64,000 bases of DNA from Chryseobacterium sp. OSA05B (GTDB taxonomy: Bacteria > Bacteroidota > Bacteroidia > Flavobacteriales > Weeksellaceae), in assembly GCF_019970065.1 (NCBI RefSeq), contig NZ_JAHXYH010000003.1, positions 434,001 through 498,000 of the forward strand, in the 5' to 3' direction. The notes beneath the pieces are model-generated. The model saw only the letters and a list, made by a program, of their open reading frames with translations. It was not told the DNA's origin and ran no database searches. This document shows positions 39,443-48,873 of the stretch, in pieces. A program made the position numbers and the translations under genes. Position 1 is the stretch's first letter. Every line of letters begins with the position of its first letter.

Positions 39443-42400
39443 TTATTCTGCTAAATTGATATCTTCTCTTTTAATCGGCTTCACTTTTTCTTGTAAAGTC
39501 TGGAAAATTACATACAAAACAGGAATTACAAAAAGTCCTAAAATGGTACCTATTAATAATCCTATCGCTGCACCTGTTGCAATAGACCGGTTACCTACCG
39601 CTCCGATTCCACTCGCAAGAACCAATGGCAGTAATCCGAAGATAAATGCAAATGAGGTCATCAGGATCGGTCTCAATCTGGCTTTTGCTGCATTGATAGC
39701 GGACATGACAATAGTTTCCCCATGATGCCTTCTCTGAACAGCGAATTCGATGATCAAAATGGCGTTTTTCGCGAGCAATCCGACTAACATAATCAAAGCG
39801 ATCTGGAAATAAATATTGTTTTCTAATCCCATTATTTTTTGTCCGAAATACGCTCCCATTACCCCGAGAGGAAGAGAAATCACCACCACCAACGGGAGAA
39901 TATAACTCTCATACTGAGCAGAAAGAATAAAGTAAACGAAAATTAAACTTAATCCAAAGATCAAAAGAGTCTGAGATCCTGAATTTAATTCTTCTCTTGT
40001 TAACCCCGTAAACTCTACATCGTAATTTTGATTTAAAGTTTCTTTGGCAACGTCCTGTACAGCGGTAATCGCATCTCCAGAACTGAATCCTGCAGAGTTG
40101 GCTCCTGTAATCTTCACTGAAGTAAACAGGTTATATCGGCTTACAGACTGTGGTCCGTATGCTTTTTTCAGCGTTACAAACTGAGAAATTGGCGACATCA
40201 CTCCGGAAGCTGTTCTCACATACAGTTCATTTAGATTACTGATGTTCTGTCTGTTTTCAGGAAGTGCCTGAACCATTACTCTGAACTGTTTTCCGTATTT
40301 TGTAAAGTCGGCGGTGTAAACTCCTCCGATATATCCCTGCATCGTACTTAAAATAGTGTTTACAGAAACGCCCATCTGCTTGGCCAAAGGAACATTGATG
40401 TCCATTTGATACTGAGGGTATTTTGTGTTAAATGAAGATTGGGCAAATTCAATCTCAGGTCTCTGCATCAGCTTTCCGATGAACTCGTTGGTTTTGTTAT
40501 CAAGATCAGCATAATCTCCTCCTGATTTGTCTAACAATACCATTTCAAAACCGGCACTGTTACCAAAACCGGGTACACTCGGCGGCTGGAAGAATACAAT
40601 TTTCGCATCCGGAACTTTTCCTGAAATACCAAAAAGTTTTTTAGTAATATCTTCAGAGGTCTGCCCGTCTTTTTTCCTTTCGTCAAATGGTTTCAGCTTA
40701 ACAAACGCAAGACCGTTATTACTACCGTTTCCGGATAAGAAACCTCTACCGGTGGAAATCGTTACGTTTTGTACCCCGGGAACTTTTAAAGCATTAGCCT
40801 GAAGGGTTTTCAAAGCATTGTATGTTCTTTCCATGGAAGCACCCGGAGGAAGCTGTACGTCTGTAAAAATGATCCCTCTGTCTTCTGTAGGCACGAAACC
40901 TTTCTTCATGCTGCTGCTTGCCCAGAATAAAATACCACCGGTAACCGCAAAGATGACCAATGTAACCCATTTATGTCTTAATAAGAACACAAATCCTCTT
41001 CCGTAACGATCGGTTGCCGTTTTGAAAGCAATATTGAACTTGTAGAAAAATTTCTGTAACAGGTTTAAGTTTTTATATTCTGAGTGATGCTCTGAGTGAG
41101 GTTTTAAGAATAATGAACATAGAACCGGACTCAGCGTTAATGCATTAATCGCAGAAATGATAATCGCTATGATCAGTGTAATACCAAACTGCTGATAGAA
41201 AACCCCCGTTGGACCTGTAATAAACGTCACCGGAACGAATACCGCTGCCATCACCAAAGTAATGGAAATAATAGCTCCTGTGATTTCATCCATCGCCTCT
41301 ACGGTTGCCTTTTTAGCATCGGCAATACCGTGTTCCATTTTGGCGTGAACGGCCTCGACGACGACAATAGCGTCATCCACCACGATACCAATCGCAAGAA
41401 CCAATGCGAATAAGGTTAAAAGGTTTAATGAATATCCGAATAAGTTCAGGAAGAAAAATGCACCTACAATTGATACCGGAACCGCAATGGCCGGAATTAG
41501 TGTAGATCTGAAGTCCTGTAAGAAAATATATACCACGATAAATACCAGAATAAAGGCTTCAATTAAGGTATGAACCACCTTTTCAATCGATGCCTCAAGG
41601 AATTCGTTGGTATCAAAGTTAAACGTATATTTTACCCCTTGTGGAAAGCTTCCTTCTGCTGATTTCAGATAGGTTTTGATATTTTTAATAATTTCCTGGG
41701 CATTGGAACCCGGTGTCTGGAAGATCCCCATACTGATGGACGGGTTGTTTCCGTTTTCTCCGACTCCCGTATAAGACTGGCCTGCCAATTCAACTTTAGC
41801 CACATCTTTCAGCATTAAGTTCTGTCCACTCGGAAGCGCTTTAATGATGATGTTGTCATATTGGTCCTTTTCGTTGAATTTCCCGACATATTTAATGATA
41901 TATTCAAAAGAGCTACCACTGTTTTGTCCAATGGAACCCGCAGCTGCTTCTCTACTCTGCTCATTAATTGCAGCCGTAACATCATCAGGAGTTAATCCGT
42001 AAGCTGCCATTTTTGAAGGATCAAGCCAAACTCTCATGGAATAATTCTTACCTCCGAAAACGTTAGCATCACCTACTCCGTTAATTCTTTTTAAGTTTGG
42101 AATAATGTTGATATTCAAAAAGTTCTGAAGATATACATCATCCAGATCCTTATTTTCAGAATAAAAAGACATATACATCAATGCACTGGTCTGCTGCTTC
42201 TGCGTGACAACTCCTGAACGGGTCACTTCACTTGGAAGTAATGGTGTTGCTCTGGTCACACGGTTCTGTACGTTTACCGCAGCAATATCCGGATCAATTC
42301 CCTGTTTAAAGAATACCTGAATTTGTGCTGAACCATCATTTCCGGCACTGGAAGTAATGTAATCCATTCCTTCCACCCCGTTGATCTGTTCTTCCAGAGG

Positions 42401-42589
42401 TACTACAACACTTTTCATGACAGTTTCCGCATTGGCTCCCGTATAGTTTGCTGAAACGCTTACTGTGGGAGGTGCAATATCCGGATACTGTGTGACTGGT
42501 AGGGCAATCAACCCCAAAACCCCGAGAATCACAATCAGGATTGAGATTACGGTGGATAAAACCGGTCGGTTTATAAAATTTTTAATCAT
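39443..42589 (-). CDS. RND efflux permease, HAE1/AcrB type
   Basis: 1048 residues, normal for the family. Inner-membrane proton/drug antiporter with 12 helices and two large periplasmic loops. Hallmarks: IKNFINRPVLSTVISILIV start, VPLEEQINGVEGMDYI, the proton-relay Asp405-Asp406 in LAIGIVVDDAIVVVEAVHAK, and the second-half helix block ALIMLVGLLAKNAILIIEFA. It lies between adaptor and channel, with the adaptor's stop 2 bases before its ATG. Substrates cannot be told from sequence. Control is probably by the GbsR/MarR-type protein at the head of the unit. Confidence 0.96.
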   Translation of the reverse strand: MIKNFINRPVLSTVISILIVILGVLGLIALPVTQYPDIAPPTVSVSANYTGANAETVMKSVVVPLEEQINGVEGMDYITSSAGNDGSAQIQVFFKQGIDPDIAAVNVQNRVTRATPLLPSEVTRSGVVTQKQQTSALMYMSFYSENKDLDDVYLQNFLNINIIPNLKRINGVGDANVFGGKNYSMRVWLDPSKMAAYGLTPDDVTAAINEQSREAAAGSIGQNSGSSFEYIIKYVGKFNEKDQYDNIIIKALPSGQNLMLKDVAKVELAGQSYTGVGENGNNPSISMGIFQTPGSNAQEIIKNIKTYLKSAEGSFPQGVKYTFNFDTNEFLEASIEKVVHTLIEAFILVFIVVYIFLQDFRSTLIPAIAVPVSIVGAFFFLNLFGYSLNLLTLFALVLAIGIVVDDAIVVVEAVHAKMEHGIADAKKATVEAMDEITGAIISITLVMAAVFVPVTFITGPTGVFYQQFGITLIIAIIISAINALTLSPVLCSLFLKPHSEHHSEYKNLNLLQKFFYKFNIAFKTATDRYGRGFVFLLRHKWVTLVIFAVTGGILFWASSSMKKGFVPTEDRGIIFTDVQLPPGASMERTYNALKTLQANALKVPGVQNVTISTGRGFLSGNGSNNGLAFVKLKPFDERKKDGQTSEDITKKLFGISGKVPDAKIVFFQPPSVPGFGNSAGFEMVLLDKSGGDYADLDNKTNEFIGKLMQRPEIEFAQSSFNTKYPQYQMDINVPLAKQMGVSVNTILSTMQGYIGGVYTADFTKYGKQFRVMVQALPENRQNISNLNELYVRTASGVMSPISQFVTLKKAYGPQSVSRYNLFTSVKITGANSAGFSSGDAITAVQDVAKETLNQNYDVEFTGLTREELNSGSQTLLIFGLSLIFVYFILSAQYESYILPLVVVISLPLGVMGAYFGQKIMGLENNIYFQIALIMLVGLLAKNAILIIEFAVQRRHHGETIVMSAINAAKARLRPILMTSFAFIFGLLPLVLASGIGAVGNRSIATGAAIGLLIGTILGLFVIPVLYVIFQTLQEKVKPIKREDINLAE

Positions 42590-42590
42590 T

Positions 42591-43778
42591 TTAGAATTTC
42601 GGTTTTATAGATTGTACAAGGCTATCCATTTTTACGGGTTTCGGCTTCACGGCAGTTCCTGTTTTCAGTCCTCCGATACCTGCAGCAACAATCATTTCAC
42701 CTTTATTGATGCCTGATTTTATTAAGGCCATATTGTCGATTCTGTCGATCACATTGATCACCACATTTCTTGCAGTATCTCCTTTATCAATTTTATAAAC
42801 GTAAACGATACCCTGCTGTTCGTAAGTTGCACTTTCAGGAACGACCAATACATTATCATATGCTTTTGGAAGTCTGATAGATCCACTGTTTCCATTGCTC
42901 AGCAATTTCTGTGGATTGGCAAAGGCAACCCTGAACTGAATAGTCCCTGTAGTTGCATCTATTTGTCCAGTAATCGCTTCAATTCTACCTTTTTCAGAAT
43001 AAATACTTCCGTTCGCCAATTGTAGCTCAACCATCGGAAGATTTTTGATCTTCTCTGACATACTGGAGCCCGGAGATTTTTCAAGGAAATCAAAGTATTC
43101 TTTTTCATTCATAGAAAAATAAGCAAACAATTCAGAAGTATCCGAAATAGTCGTTAAGGCCGTCTGATCTGTCGGACCTACTAAACTTCCCACTTTTAAA
43201 GGAAGTCTTCCAATAACTCCTGAAATAGGTGCGCGAATAACGGAATACTCGATATTGGCTTCTACTCCTTTATAATTGGCAACGGCCTGTCTTTTGGCTG
43301 CATTAGCTTGCTGTAACTGAGCCTGAGCCTGAGCAAGATTTGCCTGAGCCGTCTGCAGCTGTACATTGCTGATGATATTTTTCTGAACAAGAGGTTTCAG
43401 TTTGTTGACTTCTACCTGGGCCGCATTTACAGAAGCCTGTGCCGCTGCAATGGTAGATTCGGCTGCACCGATACCGGCTTTGGAAGCAGCAGCATTTTCA
43501 GTCAGGATATTGGTTTCCAGACGGAACAACGGCTGTCCTTTTGTAACATACTGTCCTTCGTCTACTAAAACCTGAGTGATGTATCCCTGTATTTTTGCGC
43601 GGACATCATTGTTGACCCTTCCCTGGATGGTAGCCGGGAAGGTCTGATAGCCCACTATATTTTTGGACTCCACATTGATCACAGGATAAGGTTTTGGGCC
43701 GTCCTGTTTCGGAGCTTCTTTTTTGCAGGCTGTCAGTGAAAACGCTGCAATAGAAAGTATAACTAGCTTATTATTCAT
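42591..43778 (-). CDS. RND efflux periplasmic adaptor (membrane-fusion protein)
   Basis: 395 residues. Lipoprotein signal with lipobox LTACKKE (Cys18). Then a barrel-sandwich half (IQGRVNNDVRAKIQGYITQVLVDEGQYVTKGQPLF), a long Ala/Gln-rich helical hairpin (about 85-165, e.g. NAAQVEVNKLKPLVQKN), the second half APISGVIGRLPLKVGSLVG, a beta-barrel and the membrane-proximal domain ending near GIGGLKTGTAV. This is the AcrA/MexA layout. It couples the permease to the channel. One base separates its ATG from the regulator gene upstream. Confidence 0.95.
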   Translation of the reverse strand: MNNKLVILSIAAFSLTACKKEAPKQDGPKPYPVINVESKNIVGYQTFPATIQGRVNNDVRAKIQGYITQVLVDEGQYVTKGQPLFRLETNILTENAAASKAGIGAAESTIAAAQASVNAAQVEVNKLKPLVQKNIISNVQLQTAQANLAQAQAQLQQANAAKRQAVANYKGVEANIEYSVIRAPISGVIGRLPLKVGSLVGPTDQTALTTISDTSELFAYFSMNEKEYFDFLEKSPGSSMSEKIKNLPMVELQLANGSIYSEKGRIEAITGQIDATTGTIQFRVAFANPQKLLSNGNSGSIRLPKAYDNVLVVPESATYEQQGIVYVYKIDKGDTARNVVINVIDRIDNMALIKSGINKGEMIVAAGIGGLKTGTAVKPKPVKMDSLVQSIKPKF

Positions 43779-43779
43779 T

Positions 43780-44235
43780 TTAAAGTTTATTAAGAGATTC
43801 CTGAATATTTTCTATGTTTTTATGTAAGAGTGCTTTGTAGGCTTCTACACGTTCGTTGTATTCATTGTCATGATTTTTTTTAAAGTTGTTTAGGTCATCC
43901 AGCAGTTTGAGTTCGTCCTCCATTTTTTGAACAATTTTTTCAAATCTGATCTTCTTGTATTCATCATTGATGAAAAAATACCGTTTTCGCTCATCCATTT
44001 TATTATGGTCGATGATGAGCTGTGCATTCAGCAGTAGTGAAATACTGGTGGAAACAGAGCTTTTGCTTGCAGAAAGCACTTCGACAAATTCGTCAAAAGT
44101 AATACCTACTTTCTCGTAATCGAAAAGCAGGTAGGCATAGATTTTTGACGCTAAAGGCGGTAGGTTGAAAACGGTGCCATAAAACTTTACGGCATCTTGA
44201 AAAATTTTTTCATCAATTTCTATACTTTGGTGCAT
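43780..44235 (-). CDS. GbsR/MarR-type transcriptional regulator of the efflux operon
   Basis: 151 residues. A winged helix in residues 20-95: FNLPPLASKIYAYLLFDYEKVGITFDEFVEVLSASKSSVSTSISLLLNAQLI with wing MDERKRYFFIND; the KSSVSTSISLL recognition helix is typical of the GbsR-like branch. The C-terminal coiled helix (FEKIVQKMEDELKLLDDL) is a dimerisation arm. It is first in the efflux unit and reads straight into the adaptor (1-base gap). A perfect TTAGTTC-A-GAACTAA repeat in its promoter region suggests autorepression together with the pump genes. Confidence 0.9.
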   Translation of the reverse strand: MHQSIEIDEKIFQDAVKFYGTVFNLPPLASKIYAYLLFDYEKVGITFDEFVEVLSASKSSVSTSISLLLNAQLIIDHNKMDERKRYFFINDEYKKIRFEKIVQKMEDELKLLDDLNNFKKNHDNEYNERVEAYKALLHKNIENIQESLNKL

Positions 44236-44251
44236 AATATAAAAATTTTGA

Positions 44252-44278
44252 CAAAAGTAGAAATTAGTTCAGAACTAA
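44252..44278 (-). promoter_or_regulatory. Efflux operon promoter box with overlapping-range operator
   Basis: On the minus strand 44252-44259 reads TACTTTTG, a TAnnTTTG box 17 bases before the ATG. Upstream of it, TTAGTTC-A-GAACTAA (44264-44278) is a perfect 15-base inverted repeat. A minus-strand TTTG lies at 44284-44287, so the repeat sits between the two elements, although their 24-base spacing is longer than usual. Confidence 0.65.
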
Positions 44279-44351
44279 ACGAACAAACATGATAGAGTTT
44301 ATAAATACAACTTCTTTTAAAAATTCAATGAAAGTTGATTTAACTTTTGGC

Positions 44352-44864
44352 TTAAATTATAATCTTCTCATAGGCCTTTCTCAGTCCGTCAGCCAAAACT
44401 ACTTCACCACAATAGGAATATCCCTTGCTTTCAAGGATCTTCAGCATGGCAATATTATCATAATTTGTATCTACTTTTATACTCTGGATTTCATGGGATC
44501 TTGTAAAATCTTCAATATGGTCAAATAATTTCTTCACCATTCCCTGACCGGCAAATTTTCCATCAACAGCGACTCTATGTACCACAACGAACTCTCCATC
44601 ACTCAGCCAAGCTCCTTCAATAGTACTGTAAGCCGGTTCATCATTTAAGATTAAAGCTGCATATACAGCAATTTCTCCGTCTACTGTCATCACATATCCA
44701 AAGCCTTTTGCGATGTCACTTTCTACCGTTCCCATATTAGGATAACCATTCTGCCATTGGGTACTTCCGTCCTGCTTTCTTCTTTCAATGGATTGCTGGA
44801 TAATAGCCCAAATGGCATTTCTGTCTTCAATTTCAGCTTTTCTCAGCTTAGTTTCTACATTCAT
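44352..44864 (-). CDS. GNAT N-acetyltransferase
   Basis: 170 residues. Motif A HRVAVDGKFAGQGMVKKLFDHIED with the pyrophosphate-binding GQGMVKK stretch, followed by SIKVDTNYDNIAMLKILESKGYSYCGEV. N-terminal half LRKAEIEDRNAIWAIIQQSIERRK is the usual GNAT start with substrate-binding strands. Substrate unknown. It is a single gene, divergent neighbour-wise from the efflux unit (the region 44236-44351 lies at its 3' side). Confidence 0.88.
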   Translation of the reverse strand: MNVETKLRKAEIEDRNAIWAIIQQSIERRKQDGSTQWQNGYPNMGTVESDIAKGFGYVMTVDGEIAVYAALILNDEPAYSTIEGAWLSDGEFVVVHRVAVDGKFAGQGMVKKLFDHIEDFTRSHEIQSIKVDTNYDNIAMLKILESKGYSYCGEVVLADGLRKAYEKIII

Positions 44865-45089
44865 TGTTGTTTATTTTATATTGAGAATTAAGAGATTCGT
44901 TGTTTTATATTTTGGTTAAAATCGGATTTTAGTAGTTTTATGGTGAAGGCAGGCGGGTTTAAAGCCCACCTCTATTGAAATTCTATTCACAAAATAAAAA
45001 GTCCAAAATTCCTTAATCCTTTAATCTTTTTAAATGATTAAATTCTTAAATATTTGAATTTTTAAATGCTGTCATTATTTGAATCAAAA

Positions 45090-45121
45090 AACCGAAAACT
45101 AATTAAAATTAATTTTCGGTT
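45090..45121 (-). terminator. Terminator after DUF2007 gene
   Basis: Arms AACCGAAAA (45090-45098) and TTTTCGGTT (45113-45121), with further pairing of TTAATT/AATTAA in the loop. It lies 34 bases beyond the stop of the gene at 45155. Confidence 0.7.
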
Positions 45122-45154
45122 CGAAGTAGTAAAATTTAAAATTATGAAATTGTT

Positions 45155-45385
45155 TTATTGATTTTCACTTTGTTGAAGATAAGCATCTATAATTTCGAAT
45201 GCATTCTTCTCGTCTTCCAGATCTACCATCACTTTCAGCGACGTTGCGGTAGGCGTAGTCGTGAATGTAAGATAACTGTTTTCGACGCTGTTTGTAATTT
45301 TTGCATCATCCAATTTAGACTTTATTAACTGGATTTCTGAAGGCTTATCACTTTCAAAAACCGATACTCTCGTACTTCTTTCCAT
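45155..45385 (-). CDS. DUF2007-type small protein
   Basis: 76 residues. Strand-helix-strand pattern RVSVFESDKPSEIQLIKSKLDDAKITNSVEN, then VMVDLEDEKNAFEIIDAYLQQ, which resembles the DUF2007 'putative signal transducing protein' family that has a ferredoxin-like fold. No motif gives a function. Same strand as the lysine genes, 62 bases beyond lat, so it may be cotranscribed. Confidence 0.75.
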   Translation of the reverse strand: MERSTRVSVFESDKPSEIQLIKSKLDDAKITNSVENSYLTFTTTPTATSLKVMVDLEDEKNAFEIIDAYLQQSENQ

Positions 45386-45447
45386 ATTCTATATCGTTTG
45401 AGTATCTAAATGTACAATGTTTTTTTTAAAATTACAAATCTTTGATT

Positions 45448-46773
45448 TTAAATTTTGTTAAGATTGTTCTCGATTTTATCTAAAGCCAACTGAATTTCTT
45501 CCTGTGTAACATTAAGATGTGGTCTGAAACGAAGTGACTGATCTCCACATGGAAGAATGATCAATCCATCCTTGAAAAGCTCGTTCATCAGATGATTTCG
45601 GTCTTCTGCTGAAGGAAGATCTATAGCACACATCAGGCCTCTTCCTCTTGCATTTGAAATTTTCGAAGGATATTTCTGAGCCAGTTCTTTTAATCTTTCC
45701 AACAGATAATCTCCAACCACTCTTGCGTTTTCCACAAGGTTTTCTTTTTCGATCACTTCCATCACCAGCTGGAAACGAAGCATGTCGATAAAGTTCCCTC
45801 CGAAAGTAGAGTTAATTCTTGAACTTTCTCTGAACACATTGTTCGGGATCTGATCAAATTTTTCTTTATTTGCTAAAACCCCACAAACCTGAGCTTTTTT
45901 CCCGAAAGAAATAATATCCGGTTTTGCTGTGAAATGCTGGAACGCCCACATTTTCCCTGTAATGGCAATACCTGTCTGAACTTCATCAAAGATCAGTAAG
46001 ATCTCATTCTGATCACACAGTTTTCTCAATCCCATTAAGAACTCATCTCTGAAGTGATTGTCACCACCTTCAGCCTGGATAGGCTCAATAATGATACATG
46101 CCACTTTATCAGGATTCATCAGAATAGCTTCCTCAATCTGAAGAAGAGCTAATCTTTCATTCTTAATCGTTTCCTCTAAATTCTCTTCCGTGATAGGGAA
46201 AGATAATTTAGGATTTAAGATTCTTGGCCATTCAAACATCGGGAAATACTGATATTTTCTTGGGTCAGAAGTATTGGTTAAGCTCAATGTATAGCCGCTT
46301 CTTCCGTGGAATGCCTGTCTGAAATGAATACAGATCCCGGCTTCCGTCTGAAGTCCTTTTTCAAAATTCTTACGCGTTTTCCAGTCGAAGCACGCCTTCA
46401 TTGCATTTTCTACCCCTAAACTTCCACCTTCAATAAAGAAAGCATACTGCAGTTCCTCAGGAATCACTACTCTTTCAAAAACTTCCAGAAAGTGAGCATA
46501 TTCTTCTGAGTACACGTCTGCCAAAGTAGGCTTGTTAACCGCCATTCTTCCCAGCCATTCTGATCTTTCTACAAGATACGGGTGATTGTACCCTACAGAA
46601 GCTGATGCAAACATTGAGAACATATCCAGATACTCTTTGTCTGTAAGCTTGTCATATAGCCATGAACCGTGGGATTTTTCAATATCCATCACAAAATCAA
46701 AGCCATCTGCCAAAACGTGTCTTCCTACTGTTTCTTTTACTTTATTTGCTTTTATATCAATTGTTTGTTCCAT
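45448..46773 (-). CDS. lat: L-lysine 6-aminotransferase
   Basis: 441 residues, class III PLP aminotransferase. Moves the epsilon-amino group of lysine to 2-oxoglutarate, giving 2-aminoadipate semialdehyde (which cyclises to piperideine-6-carboxylate). Visible: FIEGGSLGVENAMKACFDWKTRKN, IIEPIQAEGGDNHF, LLIFDEVQTGIAITGKMWAF (PLP-binding Asp), and SFGKKAQVCGV with the Schiff-base Lys at 292 (or 293). These blocks are those of the Lat subfamily rather than ornithine or acetylornithine aminotransferases. The ALDH gene upstream on the same strand supplies the next step. Confidence 0.9.
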   Translation of the reverse strand: MEQTIDIKANKVKETVGRHVLADGFDFVMDIEKSHGSWLYDKLTDKEYLDMFSMFASASVGYNHPYLVERSEWLGRMAVNKPTLADVYSEEYAHFLEVFERVVIPEELQYAFFIEGGSLGVENAMKACFDWKTRKNFEKGLQTEAGICIHFRQAFHGRSGYTLSLTNTSDPRKYQYFPMFEWPRILNPKLSFPITEENLEETIKNERLALLQIEEAILMNPDKVACIIIEPIQAEGGDNHFRDEFLMGLRKLCDQNEILLIFDEVQTGIAITGKMWAFQHFTAKPDIISFGKKAQVCGVLANKEKFDQIPNNVFRESSRINSTFGGNFIDMLRFQLVMEVIEKENLVENARVVGDYLLERLKELAQKYPSKISNARGRGLMCAIDLPSAEDRNHLMNELFKDGLIILPCGDQSLRFRPHLNVTQEEIQLALDKIENNLNKI

Positions 46774-46877
46774 AATTAACTGTGTTTGATTTAAAAATTG
46801 AATGCTTAAAAAGATTAAACATTCCAGGTTATTAATTTTTAAATTTTTAAATCGTTAAATGATTTAAATTAGAATGG

Positions 46878-48428
46878 TTACAGGTCAAATTTAATCCCTT
46901 GTGCTAAAGGAAGCTGAGCTGTATAGTTTATTGTGTTGGTTTGTCTTCTCATATAGTATTTCCAAACGTCAGATCCGGATTCTCTTCCGCCTCCGGTTTC
47001 TTTTTCACCACCAAAAGCACCTCCGATTTCAGCACCTGAAGTTCCGATGTTTACATTCGCAATACCGCAGTCTGAACCTGCATGAGAAAGGAATAATTCT
47101 GCTTCTCTAAGATTCTGAGTCATGATAGCAGATGACAATCCCTGAGGAACATCGTTCTGGATCGCAATAGCTTCCTCCAATGTTTTGTATTTGATCAGAT
47201 ATAAGATCGGCGCGAAAGTTTCGTGCTGAACGATCTCATAAGAGTTTTTAACTTCTGCGATACATGGTTTTACATAGCATCCTGATTCGTATTCTTTTCC
47301 GCTTAGTACTCCACCTTCAACCGCGAATTTCCCGCCTTCTTTTTTACATTTTTTGATCGCCTCTTCGTATTGATTGACAGCATCTACATCGATAAGTGGC
47401 CCTACATGGTTATTTTCATCCAACGGATTACCGATTTTCAGCTGTCCATAAGCTTTTACCAATCTGGTTTTTACTTCGTTGTATACGTTTTCGTGGATAA
47501 TCAGTCTTCTTGTAGACGTACATCTCTGTCCGGCCGTACCAACAGCTCCGAAAACAGCTCCGATGATAGACATGTCAATATCTGCATCTTTGGTGATGAT
47601 AATCGCGTTGTTTCCACCTAATTCAAGGATAGATTTCCCGAATCTTTCAGCTACTTTGGAAGAAACCATTCTTCCTACTCTTGTAGAACCTGTGAAAGAT
47701 ACCAATGAAACTCTTTTATCGTCTACCAGTTTCTGCCCGATCTCATGGTCAGCTACCAATACGCTTGAAATACCTTCAGGAAGATTGTTCTCCTTTACGA
47801 CTTCAGCCATAATGTTCTGACATGCGATGGCACACAATGGTGTTTTTTCTGATGGTTTCCAGATCGTCACGTTTCCGCAGATCCATGCTAGAGCGGTATT
47901 CCACGCCCATACAGCAACCGGAAAGTTGAATGCGGTGATAATTCCCACCACACCTAGTGGATGATACTGCTCGTACATTCTGTGACCTGGTCTTTCCGAA
48001 TGCATCGTATAACCGTGAAGCTGTCTTGAAACCCCAACTGCGAAGTCACAGATATCAATCATTTCCTGAACTTCTCCAAGACCTTCCTGAAGGGATTTAC
48101 CCATTTCATAAGAAACCAGTTTTCCAAGGTCGTCTTTATATGTTCTTAATTTCTGGCCAAGCTGCCTAACGATCTCACCTCTTTTAGGAGCAGGGATGGA
48201 TCTAAACTCCTGATACGCCTTCTGAGCCGTCTCAATTACTTTGTCATAATCACTTTCTCCGGAAGTCTTAATTTTGGCGATTAATCTGCCGTCTACGGGA
48301 GAAAAACTTTCTATCGTTTTCCCCGAAGCAAAATATTTTCCGCCCACTGAAGTCCCCTTATTTTCTTCTTTAATACCAAGGTTTTTGAGTGTTTTTTCGA
48401 TTCCGAAATCCTTTACTTTTTTAGACAT
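46878..48428 (-). CDS. Aldehyde dehydrogenase, ALDH7 (antiquitin-like) type
   Basis: 516 residues. Oxidises an aldehyde with NAD(P); the ALDH7 branch acts on 2-aminoadipate semialdehyde. Visible: FNFPVAVWAWNTALAWICGN, WKPSEKTPL, SFTGSTRVGR, ILELGGNNAIII (catalytic Glu) and GQRCTSTRRL with nucleophile Cys303. Length and the N-terminal extension MSKKVKDFGIEKTLKNLGI fit the branch. It lies about 105 bases upstream of lat on the same strand; together they would take lysine to 2-aminoadipate. Confidence 0.88.
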   Translation of the reverse strand: MSKKVKDFGIEKTLKNLGIKEENKGTSVGGKYFASGKTIESFSPVDGRLIAKIKTSGESDYDKVIETAQKAYQEFRSIPAPKRGEIVRQLGQKLRTYKDDLGKLVSYEMGKSLQEGLGEVQEMIDICDFAVGVSRQLHGYTMHSERPGHRMYEQYHPLGVVGIITAFNFPVAVWAWNTALAWICGNVTIWKPSEKTPLCAIACQNIMAEVVKENNLPEGISSVLVADHEIGQKLVDDKRVSLVSFTGSTRVGRMVSSKVAERFGKSILELGGNNAIIITKDADIDMSIIGAVFGAVGTAGQRCTSTRRLIIHENVYNEVKTRLVKAYGQLKIGNPLDENNHVGPLIDVDAVNQYEEAIKKCKKEGGKFAVEGGVLSGKEYESGCYVKPCIAEVKNSYEIVQHETFAPILYLIKYKTLEEAIAIQNDVPQGLSSAIMTQNLREAELFLSHAGSDCGIANVNIGTSGAEIGGAFGGEKETGGGRESGSDVWKYYMRRQTNTINYTAQLPLAQGIKFDL

Positions 48429-48507
48429 AAAATGTTTACTTTTCGTTTCCTCTAAAGATAGAAATATTATGCGAACCTCAAAATTTTAATTTTTAGGCCG
48501 CTTTTTA

Positions 48508-48538
48508 TTTGGACTAATTATAAACATGCTTATCTTTG
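48508..48538 (+). promoter_or_regulatory. Bacteroidota promoter of the small membrane protein gene
   Basis: TTTG (48508-48511), 19-base spacer, TATCTTTG (48531-48538). This is the best match in the window to the TTTG-N19-TAnnTTTG consensus. The ATG follows 25 bases later. Confidence 0.7.
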
Positions 48539-48563
48539 CAGCGTAATCTTTTGAATTTCAGGA

Positions 48564-48767
48564 ATGGAAAATAATAAGACCGTAGAGGATACTCATACAG
48601 CAGAGGAAAAGAAGACTTCCAAATGGAAAAGTCTGGTGAAAAAATTTGGGATAGGCGGGATTATATTCTTCACGGTAAAAGGAATTATCACTTCTACCCT
48701 GATCTATTTTCTGGGTAAAAATTTCTGGACTGTGATCAGCAATTATTTCAGTACTTTATTTGAATAA
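48564..48767 (+). CDS. Small single-span membrane protein
   Basis: 67 residues, function unknown. Charged N-terminus (MENNKTVEDTHTAEEKKTSKWKSLVKKFG) and one hydrophobic region IGGIIFFTVKGIITSTLIYFL (about 30-50), then GKNFWTVISNYFSTLFE. Supported as real by the strong promoter 25 bases upstream and a perfect terminator 20 bases downstream. Probably conserved in relatives, but I know of no characterised homologue. Confidence 0.75.
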   Translation: MENNKTVEDTHTAEEKKTSKWKSLVKKFGIGGIIFFTVKGIITSTLIYFLGKNFWTVISNYFSTLFE

Positions 48768-48785
48768 ATTCGATCTATTAAAAAT

Positions 48786-48817
48786 AAAAAAAGCAGAGAA
48801 AATTTCTCTGCTTTTTT
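48786..48817 (+). terminator. Intrinsic terminator of small membrane protein gene
   Basis: GCAGAGAAA (48793-48801) and TTTCTCTGC (48803-48811) with A-run before and T-run after. Also faces the Arc-like gene on the other strand. Confidence 0.8.
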
Positions 48818-48873
48818 ATGGTATAAGGTTAATTGGATTATTAATGTGATTTATGGAAATTACATCCGTAGGT

